This document shows, piece by piece, positions 47,085-59,000 of a DNA stretch of 64,000 nt. Source of the DNA: Ursus arctos (taxonomy: Eukaryota > Chordata > Mammalia > Carnivora > Ursidae). The notes beneath the pieces were generated by a model. The model searched no databases and had not been told where the DNA came from. It saw only the letters and a program-made list of their open reading frames with translations. Within the stretch, counting starts at the first letter, position 1, and every line of letters begins with the position of its first letter. The stretch is taken from contig NW_026623100.1 in assembly GCF_023065955.2 (NCBI RefSeq), forward strand, positions 67,026,727 through 67,090,726. Reading direction: 5' to 3'. Both the position numbers and the translations under genes were made by a program.

Positions 47085-48235
47085 TTTTTTTTTTAATTCC
47101 AGTATAGTTAACACAGTGGTATATTAGTTTCAGGTGTACAATATAGTGATTCATCATAGTAAGTATACTCTTAATCCCCTTTACCTAGTTCACCCTTTCC
47201 CCCACCACCTCCCTCTGGTGGCCATCAGTTTGTTCTCTGTAGTTAAGAGTCTGTTTTTTTGGTGTGTCTTTTTCTCTGTTTTGTTTCTTGAATTCCACAG
47301 ATGAGTAAAATCATTTGTCTTTCTCTGACTTATTTCACTTAGCATTATACCCTCTACATCCATGCTGTTGCAAATGGCAAGATTTCATTCTTTTTTTAAA
47401 ATTATTTGAGAGCAAGAGCACGAGAGAGATAACGGGGGAGAGGCAGAGGGAGAAGCAGACTTGCTGCTGAGCGGAGAGCCCAGTGCAGGGCTCAGTCACA
47501 GGACCCTGAGATCATGATCTGAGCCGAAGGCAGCCAGCTGAGCCACTCAGGTGCCCCAGATTTCATTCTTTTTTATGGCTGAGTAATATTCCATTCTATA
47601 TGTATACCGCATTTTCTTTACCCAATTGGGCTGCTTCCATAATTTGGCTATTGTAAATAATGCTGCAATGAACATAGGGGTGCATCTGTCTTTTCAGATT
47701 AGTGGGTTCATATTCTTTGGGTAAATACGCAGTAGTGGAATTACTGGATCATATGGTAATCCTACTTTTAATTTTTTGAGGAACCTCCAAACTGTTTTCC
47801 ACAGTGGCTGCACCAGTTCGCATTTCTACCAGTAGTCCATGAGGGTTCCTTTTCCTCCACATCCTCAACAATACTTGTTGTTTCTTGTGTTTTTGACTTT
47901 AGCCGTTCTGACAGGCATGAGGTGATATGTCATTGTGATTTTGATTTGCATTTCCCTGATGATTGGTGATGTTGAACATCTTTTCATGTGTCTGTTGACC
48001 ATCTCTATGTCTTTTTGTTTTTGTTTTTGTTTTTTTTGAGAAATGTCTGTGTCTCTTTTAAATGGATTATTTGTTTTTGGAGCTTTGAGTTTTATATGGT
48101 CTTTATATATTTTGGATACTAACTCTTTATCAGATATGTCATTCAGAAATATCTTCTCCCATTCAATAGTTTAGTTTTGTTGATGGTTTTCTTTGCTGTG
48201 CGGAAGCTGCACTAAAGCTTATTAACATCTAAAGA
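47085..48235 (-). mobile_element. L1 3' half with a CanSINE
   Basis: Lower-strand L1: CAGGTGTACAATATAGTGAT, CACCTCCCTCTGGTGGCCAT, TTATGGCTGAGTAATATTCC, GATTTGCATTTCCCTGATGA and AACTCTTTATCAGATATGTC. Confidence 0.92.
47391..47557 (-). mobile_element. CanSINE in L1
   Basis: Target copies AGATTTCATTCTTTTTT at about 47,380 and 47,558. Confidence 0.94.
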
Positions 48236-48849
48236 AAGAGTATATACTTAAAGAGGGAGGATGGTATATAGTGGTAGCATACAAAAAAGCTGGGAGTCAG
48301 AAGAGTAAAGTTGGCAGTGTCATTCAAAGCATTATTGGAGGTTTAACAATCCCTATTGTGCAGTCCTTGGCTTATTCTTGTTGTGTAGATAAATGTATCT
48401 GACTGTCAATGCCTGATGTCATTAAGCATTCCGATCACTGGTAACTCCCTTCCCTAACTACACAGTGGTCTGGTTGAAATTTAGTAGATGCTAGTTTGCT
48501 TTATAGGAAGAAAAGGTACTGTTAGTTTTCTCGGCTATTAAATTTCTCTTTGTAAATCAATAAATTAGATGTGTATACTAGTCTTCTGTTGGTGTGACTA
48601 ACTTTTGGTGGTTATACTGATACAGTCGTACTTCTCTTTGAGCACACTGAATTCACTAAGATCTGGTGCCTTGTAGCACTTCTTAGCAGCTGGTTAGCCA
48701 GCTCCTCTGGTGACACCTTCCACTGTGATGTGTAACTCTTCATGCCTTCTTTGTTCACATGGCTTGTGCAAACATTTTTCCTTGGCTTCTAAGGATGTTA
48801 ATATTTAAGTGATTTAGGTAAATAGATGAGCTACTGAATGGTCTTTTTA

Positions 48850-49066
48850 TTTTTTATTTTTTATTTATTTATTTTTTAAAGATTTTATTTATTTATTTGA
48901 CAGAGATAGAAACAGCCAGCGAGAGACGGAACACAAGCAGGGGGAGTGGGAGAGGAAGAAGCAGGCTCACAGTGGAGGAGCCTGATGTGGGGCTCGATCC
49001 CATAACGCTGGGATCACGCCCTGAGCCGAAGGCAGACGCCCAACCGCTGTGCCACCCAGGCGCCCC
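48850..49066 (-). mobile_element. CanSINE, young
   Basis: Target copies CTGAATGGTCTTTTTA at about 48,834 and 49,067; tail region is (TTTTTA)n-like. Confidence 0.96.
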
Positions 49067-49274
49067 CTGAATGGTCTTTTTAATGTAGTGATTTTCCTCT
49101 GCAGTGTTACAATCCGTGGTTTTAATTACTAAGTACATTATTATAAATTTCCTAGGTCTTCACTGTCCCTAACTGGTCTTACCCTTAAGATTCATGGAAT
49201 GCATTTTGTATTTATTCATAGTAAAATAATTCAGGGTTCAAAATTACATTGCACACTCCCTCCCTGGATGTTTG

Positions 49275-49465
49275 CAAAATAGCCATTTATCAAACACTCA
49301 CTGTGTGTCAAGCAGTGTATTGGAATATGTCTAATACTTAAATATTCCTGCAGAGTATTTTTACAGATGAGGAATCTGAGACTCAAAAAGGTTAAATAAC
49401 TCTCCCATCGCCACAGCTAGGAAAATAGCAGAGTTGAAATTTAAATCACAGCTGTTAAAATTCAA
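49275..49465 (-). mobile_element. MIR SINE relic
   Basis: TATCAAACACTCACTGTGTG and TTTTACAGATGAGGAATCTG. Confidence 0.82.
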
Positions 49466-50019
49466 AGTCGCTTTTCTTTTTAGTACAGGGTACTTGCCAA
49501 ACACATTTAGTTATGTTTAAATAAACTTATATATTATAATAATTCTGGACAATTTTTATAAACCTGTAGAACTCTGTCCCACATTTATTTTGGATATTTT
49601 TCTCATTTGGGGATTTTTTAAAGAAAAGAATGTTATGGATTTCCAAGTTATTACATGCTTAGTTTATACAGTGGATTTCTCTGAAATAGCATCTTGCCTA
49701 GTTATAACAACCTTTCTATTTCCCATGTTAATTTCTACAAAATTGATTCATGCCAAGGGTTTCTTTATTCAGTATTTGCAATGAAATATGGGACTGTTTT
49801 TCTTATAAATGTTTCTATTTTAAAGGCAGCACCATTACCCAACAAAGTCTCCTACCCTAAATGTAAATCCTTCCTCTTCAGCAGCAGCAGAAGCTCTGCA
49901 TTGTGTTCTGTTGGAAGTGTGAGCTCAAGGGGACAGACGTTCCCACTGCTAAGCTGGTCCACTAAAGCTGTGATCTGCCCTTGTTGTATTATTAATGGCA
50001 CAATGTTTTTATGTTGCAG

Positions 50020-50034
50020 ATGGCTGAGAGCTAG
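50020..50034 (+). other. Upstream ORF at the first base of exon 2 (4 codons)
   Basis: Exon 2 opens with ATG GCT GAG AGC TAG. The ATG starts at the splice junction, so its -3 context is set by exon 1. With the 23565 donor the context is CCAG before ATG, giving C at -3. The stop ends 18 bases before the main ATG, a spacing that would allow reinitiation only inefficiently. Confidence 0.6.
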
Positions 50035-50083
50035 CAAGGAAAATTCAGGACCATGATGGCTCAGTTTCCCACAGCTATGAATG
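50020..50083 (+). other. ITSN2: ITSN2 exon 2 with start codon
   Basis: The acceptor is TTGCAG (ends 50019) and the donor is ATG|GTAAGC. The first 33 bases are 5' UTR and hold a four-codon upstream ORF beginning at the first base of the exon. Two ATG codons follow in tandem at 50053 and 50056. The first has A at -3 and A at +4; the second has A at -3 and G at +4, the better context. Both read into the same frame. The exon encodes residues 1-10 and ends in phase 1. Confidence 0.93.
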
Positions 50084-53000
50084 GTAAGCTGCTTTGTGCT
50101 TGTGACAAGATAAAGAGGTTATGGGGTTTTTTTTGGTAGAGGTTGTAAAATATTCATTTTGATATTTTTCCTTAAGCTTATAAATGCAAAACTTAAAGTA
50201 TTCTTACTGAAAATGTTTTGATAGTTTACTTCAGAACACTGCATATATCTTCTTTTAGACTATTCTGCAGTAAATCCTGTGACTCAATATATGCATGTTC
50301 TGCAGTATCATCTGGAATGTGTGCTTGCCTTTCAGCAGTTAAGAATAACCTAAAGGTATATTTGTTCGTTGCATAAAATGGAAGGACAAAAAGCAGAGTG
50401 CTATAAGGGAAGAATATTAAAGTTATTTTCAATAGTTTAGGATGATTGTAAACTGATTAAGCCAATAAAAATTCATCCAGTAATATACATATAAAATTAA
50501 GTATTCATTTTATAAAGGGTTGTGTATGCCTACATGCACAATTGTTTAATATGAAACATTTTTAAAGAAAATTTCATTAGCCAATTATAAATATAAAGGA
50601 ATAGAGAGTCCAGTCAATAACTCTTTAACATTTAAATTGAAAGCAGTAATATTAAAGAACATTAGGGGTAAAAAGAAGCATCGTGAATAATTCTACCACT
50701 TTCAAACAGTAATTCTCTTTTAATGTTACCATCTTGTATTTGATCAGTTGCATCTTTTTAAAAAAATGTGTTTCCAGTCACAGGGCCAAATTAAGCACAT
50801 TGTTAATATAGAAATACATGTTGTATATCTAAAATTTTAAGACTCAGGATTGACCTTCTGAGATTTAGGAAAGTTTCGGAAAAATGAATTATTTGTGTAA
50901 AAGGTGAAACTAAATTCTGTGTGGTAGAATTCTATGTCATGTAAGGGTGGACTTGAGATAAGAGTTTTGTTTTGCTTTTTGCCTTTTCAGAACTCTTAGT
51001 TAAAGATCAGTGTGAGCATTGCTGGAAATGGTATGGGATTATGAAGATTATTTGATACCACAGGCAGTTTTTAAAGATTAAATAATGGTTTTTTTCTTCA
51101 TAATGAGTGATAAACATAAGTTTAGAATCAGGGTAATAATTGTAGTAGTAATGTGCTCTACCCAAATTTAGGATTTCTGCACACCATACAAAGGGGTTTG
51201 CATTAAATGCATAGTTTAGCTTCAAACTTCAACCGAAATGTTAAGAAGGTTTACAAACAAAATGAATGTAAAAGAGAGCAGTATAGGCCTAGTCTTTTTT
51301 CATTCTGTTTCTTCCATTCCCTTAACATTTGTGTATCTACTTCGTAGCTTATTGCATTAGATATGAGAAAATAATATTGGACAAAATGTTGGATAATTAC
51401 TTTGGGAATGATATATAGGAATCAAGGTAGTAAAAAAAGGAATAGAGGTAGTAATTTTTTTAAAAATTCTGAAGAATTGATAGCAAATGTAGACTGTAGA
51501 CTGTGGTACCCTCCTACCTAGTTTATAATATAGCTGAAGATTGAAGATAATCTTGTTTATATCTAATTCAAGTCCAATTCGGAGTTTAAGATTTTACTGG
51601 AAGAGGCATTCACATATAGCACAAAACCTTCAAAAGCAGTGTTTGCTCTTCTAGTAAATGCTCAGTTATAGATGGTATTAAATCTTTTCAATGCCCAGTA
51701 CTGTTGGAACTTGTCTTTAAGTGCCCTAGACCAAGCTGTGTGTCTAAACGCTTCGAATGTATTTCTCACATTTTGCCATGTCTATTTCATCATCCCAAGA
51801 CTAACCACAGATTTAGACTTCTTTGGTTCCCACAGAGCTGTGCTGCCTTATATAGTAGCCATTAGCTACATGTGACGATGTCAACTTAACTTTAATAAAA
51901 ATTAAATAAATTCAGTCCCTCAGTCATATAGCCATGTTTCAAGCTCTCAAAGCCACATGTGGCCAGTGGCCATTGTATTGGACAATGCAGATACAGAACA
52001 TTTACATCATCTCAGAAAGTTCTATTGAGCAGATATTCTTTTCTTAGTCTCTTTGATGCTTCACTTCCCATCTCCTCAACAGAGCAAAAAAGATCAGTGC
52101 GTCATATTTTTACCACTCGTGACTCTAATTCTGGTGTCTTCTGCACCAGCAGAATCATCCTTGCCAGAGTCTTCTTTGATCATGGTAGGTTTGCTTTATG
52201 CTTTTCAAAAATGTAATAAAATTGTAAACACAGCCTGATATTTGAGTCATCGGGTGATAAGCAAGAGGCTACTTCAAATTCATGTTGCTGCCTGTTGATT
52301 GTAGTGTACTGTAGCTTGTTCCAGCCTTAAAATTTGGGGGTTACTGAAGACTGGTTAAATGAGTAAGAAGTTCTGAAGCCCATGACAGTGGCTCTATCCA
52401 AAATTTGGAAGAGGGAAGGAGGAGGGGGAGGGAGAGAAAGGCCAATGGCTTTAGGGGGAAAAAATGCCATTTTAGAGTTTTATTACTGTTTCAGAATTTT
52501 AGAGTTCATTAGTCTTTTTATTTGTGTTATTAGGAAATTGTTAAACACAGGATCTACAGAATCAGAGGTTGGTACTGTAGCATTTATAACAGCCCAAGCA
52601 TTTATTATCCATGTCCCAGTTAAGGCTTTAGTTCTGTCTAGACCAGTATTCTAGTTGTGTTTTAGAGATTTAAATTTGTACTGGGTAGACATATATCATT
52701 TGACTATTATTTTGAACTGGACCAGAAATAGTCTTCAGTTAATTTCACAGCATATGAGCAAGATTGAACATGTTTGAATCATGTACCGTCAGAACTGTGT
52801 GTTAAAATACTGCTGTGCTACTACTCAGCTGTGTTGACTTAACCTTGTGGAACTTGTGTGTGTGTGTGTGTACACATATGTGTATATACATATGTATATG
52901 TATGTATGTCTATGTATGTAAAACAGAGATGACACTATGTACTGCATGGGATTTAGTATATAGTGGATGTTCTGTAAATGTCTATTTTTCCTTCTACATA

Positions 53001-56000
53001 GACCATAAGAACGTTTTTGACAGAGCCAGTAGGTGAGAAGATGAGAATAAGCAACAGAAATCTTTACGAAAATACCATATTCTTAATTTAGTGATGAGTG
53101 GGGGAAGAATTTTAATACGTTTCTAAAGTAATCAGACAATGTAAAAGGTTGTTAGCTTTTCAAGGAAATATTAAACATCAACCCCAGAACTTAGGTTTTC
53201 CTGACTTTCTGTAAGGCTTACAAATAAATACAGAGAAAAGTTGGGAAATGCTTTCCTGGAAGTTCAAAATAATAAACTGTTGACTTTTAGAAAGGTTCTG
53301 TAAGTATATATTCTAAGAAAGCCAGAATTGGATCAACTATTTTTTAAAAGATTTGATTGATTGATTGATTGATTGGGTGGGTGGCACGGGAGGGCGGGGG
53401 GCGGGGACAGAGGGAGAGGTAGAGGGTGAATCTCAAGCAGACTCCGCACCCAGCGCAATGCAGGGCTTAATCTCACAACCCTGAGATGACCTGAGCCAAA
53501 ATCATGAGTCAGACACCTAACCGAGTCACCCAGGTGCCCCAGATCAACTATTTTAAAATTGTTTTTGAAGTACATATATTTCCTAGTTTTCTTATTTCTG
53601 TGTAACTTTGTATAACATTCTTAGTGCATTAACATCTTATGTTTTAATATGGTCATTTTTTTGAAGTGTTCGGATTTAAAGATTATTCAAATACTACTTA
53701 AAACTTATTCCTTGTTGTAATGCTTTAGACATTTTTATTCTGTTAAGTGACATTAATCATGATAATATTAAATCATGATTGTTGTGTGTGATTCTCGGCT
53801 AAAGGAGTGTGTGAATACCTTTAAAGCATTCATTTTATTCATCCTTGTACCTCTAGTCTTTGTACACAATGATGCCCCAAAATGTTTTTTGACTGAATGT
53901 ATATGAAGGTGTCAAGGTTGTTGGAACTAAACAAGAAACCTTATCAGATAGTTGAGTTGGCCATTGTGAAGACCGGTAGCCAAGCAAAAGTGAGGTGACA
54001 GTGGGACATCAGAAAGCGTTGTCCTTCTGATGCCACGGAGCCCTCTGCAGTCTTAGGAAGCAGTTTGCCACTCCCTGGGGATATACACTGCCTGGATGTG
54101 TGTTAGAGCAGCTCACGCCTTCCTAACCAGACTCTCCAGACTTTAAATAGTCTCAAGGTTTCTAACTAAAAAGCCTCGCTCTCAGTATTTTCTGGCAAGG
54201 GTACCTTTACCAGAAGGGGAAGAGCCTGAGAAAGATTTTAATGCTCTGACTTCTCAATTATATCGTTCCCTGGGATTGGGTTGAGTAAGGAAACTAATTT
54301 ATTGAACAGCCTCCATGTGGCTGGCCTGTATTAGATGCTATATTTTTATTTTATTTTTAAGTTGGGTTTATTGGGGTATAATTATAAGTATATAGTTCAG
54401 TGGGTTTTAACAAATGTATACAGTCCTATAAATCAGGATATGGAACATTTCCATCACCCAGAAGGTTCCCTCATTCCCCTATACCCCGCCCTTAGCCACT
54501 GGCAACCACTGATCAGATTTCTGTCCCTACAGTTTTGCTTTTTCCAGAATGTCATATAAGTAAAATACACAATACATAGCTATTTGTGTCTGACTCCTTT
54601 CACCTAGCAAAATGCTTTTGCAGTTCATCCATGACATTGTATATATCTTTCTTTTTCATTGCTGAGTAGAATTCCATTATATAAATGTGTACCACAACTT
54701 GTTTATCCATTCATCTATAGAAAACATCTAGGTTATTTCCAGGCTTTGGTGTCTAAACCAAATGTCTAAAGCTGCTGTAATCATCAGAGGACATATTTTT
54801 ATCTGGAAAAAGTCTTCATTTCTCTTAGGTAAATACCTAGGAGTTGTTTTTGTTTTTGTTTTTTTTAAAGATTTTATTTACTTATTTGACAGAGAGGTCA
54901 CAAGCAGGGGGAGTGGGAGAGGGAGAAGCAGCCTCCCTGCTGAGCAGGGAGCCCACACAGAGTTCGATCACAGGACCCTGGGATCATGACCTGAGCTGAA
55001 GGCAGTTGCTTAACCTACCGAGCTACCCAGATGCCCCTACCCAGGAGTTTATTGCTGGGTTGTATGGGAAATGCATATTTAACTTCATAAGAAGCCAGAC
55101 TCTTTTTTCTAAAATGTCTCAGTTTCCTTCCCCACCGGCTGTATGTGAGAGTTTGAGTTGCTCAGCATCCTTGCCAGCAGTTTAAAAAAAAAAACTTTAG
55201 ACATTCTATGGGCATGGAATGATATGTTACTGTAGTTTTAATATGCATTTCCCGGGGTGCCTGGGTGGCTCAGTAGGTTAAGCATCTGCCTTTGGCTCAG
55301 GTCGTGATCCTAGGATACTGGGATCAAGCCCTCTGCGCCCCCACCCCAGTCAGGCTCCCTGCTGAGCAAGAAGCCTACTTCTCCCTCTGCCCTCCCCCTG
55401 CTTGTGCTTTCTCTCTCTCTCTCTCTCGCATAAATTAAACCTTTAAAAAATAATAATAGTACGCATTTCCCGGCTGATCAGTGACATTGAACATCTTGTT
55501 ACATGCTTATTTGCCATCTGTATATCTTTAATATAGTTCAAATCTTTTGCCCATTTTTTGGATGGGGAGAAGCAGGGATTGTATTAATGAGTTGAATAGT
55601 TCTTTGTATATGCTGGATGCATGTCCTTTATTATGTTTTGCAAATATTTTCTCCCAGTCTGTAGCTTATCTTTTTATTTTATTTTTTTTAGATTTATTTA
55701 TTTTAGAGAGAGAGCAAGCTCATGTACGCACAAGCATGAGTGGGGGGAGGGGCGGAGGGAGAGACTCTCAGGCAGACTCCCTGCTGAGTGCAGAGCTGGA
55801 CATGGGGCTTGATTTCATGACCCATGAGATCATGGCCTGAGCTGAAATCACAAGTCGGACGCTTAACCGACTGAGACACCCAGGTGCCCCATTTTCTTTT
55901 TACTTTCTTAAGAGTGTCTTTAAGAAAGGTAAAAGTCCAACTTATCAAAAAGTTTTAATCATTTGTGTTGTTTGTGTCCTAATATCATTTCCTAATCCAA

Positions 56001-59000
56001 AGTCACAAAGATTTTCTTGTTTGCTTTCTTCACAAGAAGTTTCACAGTTTGGTTCCTGTGTTTGACTCTATAATCCATTTGGAGTTAATTTTTTGTATAT
56101 GGTGCAGGGTAGAGATGGTTTGGCTTGTTGTTGTTGTTATTGTTGCTCATGTGGATGTTCTGTTCTTTCAGCCTGGTTCAGTGAAGGGCTATCCTTTTCC
56201 CATTGAATTATCTTGATGTCTTTGTGGAAATCAAGTGACAACATATTTGTGGGTTTATTTCTTTTTAATTATTGTCAGGGGAGATAGTTTAAGATTCTTA
56301 ATCAAGTCTGAATTCTCATCCTGTCTTCTACATGTACCAACTTTGATACCTTGGGCAAATTACTCTTTCCATGTCTCTTGTTTTCTAGGGATAGTAGTAA
56401 TAGTAACCTCATAGAATTCTTGCGAGACTTTTAGAAACAGTAAAGCTCTTAGAGAAGTACCTACCACATGGCAAGTTTCATTAAATGCTAGCTGTTGTTA
56501 TCTTACCGATCTAATAGATGAAGAATTATATTTAGTGTTATTTTTAGAGTAGATTACATTACCTATAACATACAGTCTTTACAACAACCCTGTAAACTTA
56601 GATAATCTTCCTAATTTTCGGAGGTGGCAGCTAAGGTACAGAGAACATGAGCATCTTATCCATAAATATTGAGAGACAGTGTAACACAGAGTTCAGGCTA
56701 CCTGGGTTCTGAGCTCAGTTCTGCCACTTATTAGTTGTGTGACCTTGAGCAAGTAACTTTAGCACCATGGGTTTTCGTTTCCTCACCTGTGTCATGGGGA
56801 TAATAGTAGTACCTAATGTACAAGGCAGCGGTGGGAGTAGTGAGTTACTGCATAAAAGTCCCTAACATAGAGTCGGGGCTCAGTGAAAGTGAGCTGCTTC
56901 CTTCTTTGTCATCCTTTGTTGTTGTCATTGTTTTTCTGTTGTCATCAGTTTTCCAGATTCATACGGTAGTAAAGCAGTCTGATACCCACACTCCTACTCA
57001 CAAGAGTCGTGACAGGTCAATTTGTTTACTTTATAATAAACTGATAAACCAAGTAGGTGTTTACTGTGTGTGTGATATTTACTTAGAAAGTGTATGTAGG
57101 TTTAGCTGTTTTAGGAACTTAGTTCTTCAGTACATCTGTTTCTGTATTTTTAACTCTAATCTTAAAACTTGTCTTTAAAAGAAGATGTTTATAGATTTTT
57201 TAAAATCCATTCACTTAGGGCTAAGAAATATTTGTTAAATCAGATCCATCTTAGTGTTTCAAATTACAGTGGGTACCTACTTTTCAATGATAGGCATTCC
57301 TGGAAACACCTCTGTAAGGCAGATTTTTATACCATAAACAGCAAACATGTATGAATTTATCTAAACATATCTTGTTTCTTATTGGTGGAAGTTGAGTAAA
57401 CGGAAAAGGTAGTCAGAAGTGAAGTGTGTAGATGGTTATTAGCTATGTTGAATGTGCAGAGAGGAGGGGAATAATATTTTATTCATCTTTTTATTTCCAG
57501 AATTTAGCTTTTTGCCTATTTCTAGTGAGAAGTATACAGTAATTGTTCTATAGATGTTAATGGGGTGAATGAATGAAGAACCTCAGGGCTGTGCTATATA
57601 TATATGTATATATGGTCATGATAGAGCCTTGCTGTTTGTGTCACGCAGGGATAGAGTACTGTCACTAACTGGACACCTGTGATTCATATTTACATTTTAG
57701 AATTATTTGGAGCATTCTCATATATATATATACTATAATTTCTTTGTTTTTCACTTCTGGTTTAGGAGGGCCAAACATGTGGGCTATTACCTCTGAAGAA
57801 CGGACTAAGCATGACAAGCAGTTTGATAACCTCAAACCCTCAGGAGGTTACATAACAGGTTTGTATTTATATATTTTTTTGTATTTATATTTTATTTATG
57901 AGTTCTGTTCCTTTTCATGTAATGTCTTAGAATTAGTTTTAATTCAGTTACCATCAATTTTGTATTACTAAGTGATAAAATTCCTATCAATCAGAATTCA
58001 TGCATTAAAAAAAATAGTGGCTTTCTTAATTTACCTGCAACTGTCTTAATTTGTTGTTTTGGATTTGGCTTATGGAAGATCTTTTCTTAATCCTAAATGA
58101 TAACCAAGAATTTCAGTGTAATTGTCCAGGTTCCCACTTTAACATTGTTTCTAGAACATTTTCAATTTATTTCTTAAGGTAATTGAGACTTTTTTCCAAC
58201 CAGATTTATTAATGTGCTCCTAATACGTTATGCCTGTTCCCTGTATAACAATCAGTATTGCTAAGTCTAGAAGAAGTGTGTATCAGGCCCATTTCCTTGA
58301 AAATAATCTAGAAGGTTTTTTCTATACTCTGTTTTTATAATGCTAGTCCTCTGTTTTTGAGAGGTGATGCCAAGCGTTGGTTGTTGGCACTAGCCCTTGT
58401 TTTGGAAGATGGCCTCCATAGCCTAAAGAGGATTAATATAGGTGTGTATTTCAAATTTTTTTGTGTAGATTAAACTTTTTTCTGTGCCAAAGCAGCTGAG
58501 TGCTTTATTTACAGTAACAGTAATTGTAATGACTAATATTTACCAGATCTGTGCTGTATTTCAGGTGCTGTACCTCAGTGCATCACCTCATGTACTCTAG
58601 CAACAACCTTGTAAAGTAGCTACTATTGTCTGTATTTACAGATTGTTAGTGTTCATCTGTGCTTTGAAACCTTTCAGTCTGATTTTGGAATCCATGCTCT
58701 TAGCCGTGACAGCTTAATGTTATTTGTACTTCTATAATAATAGCTACCTTTCCTGGTATCAGGACTGGGATTTGATTACCCTACTTACAAGTTAATAATG
58801 TAGTCTGTTACTGTCTCATGGATGCGGCACAAGACCCAGGGTTCCTGAGTCTGAGACAGAGGCCTTTGTTACAAATGGCACAGCTAGCAGCATGAGCATC
58901 AGCATGTTCCTATAGCCTCTCTGTCCCCTAAGTCCCACAGGGTATTGCAGAGAGCCCAAAAGGATGTTAAAAATGCAGCAGTTGTGTTATAGGGCAGGAA

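Larger units (their letters stand above)
23566..50019 (+). other. ITSN2: ITSN2 intron 1
   Basis: If the 23565 donor is used this intron is 26,454 bases. It is dominated by repeats listed separately. I see no coding exon of another gene in it. Long 5' introns often hold enhancers, but nothing in the sequence alone identifies one. Confidence 0.75.
54340..56270 (-). mobile_element. L1MA/L1MB-type LINE with three CanSINEs
   Basis: GGTTTATTGGGGTATAATTA, GCCACTGGCAACCACTGATC, GTGACATTGAACATCTTGTT, TTTGGATGGGG-type spacer and TTTGACTCTATAATCCATTT mark a long lower-strand L1 3' half. Confidence 0.88.
50084..57765 (+). other. ITSN2: ITSN2 intron 2
   Basis: This 7.7 kb GT-AG intron holds a hAT-type relic (51,835-52,040), a CanSINE, a lower-strand L1 with three CanSINEs, and MIRs near 56.3-56.9 kb. 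About 50,090-51,830, 52,240-52,850, 53,545-54,335 and 56,900-57,700 show no feature I recognise. Confidence 0.9.
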
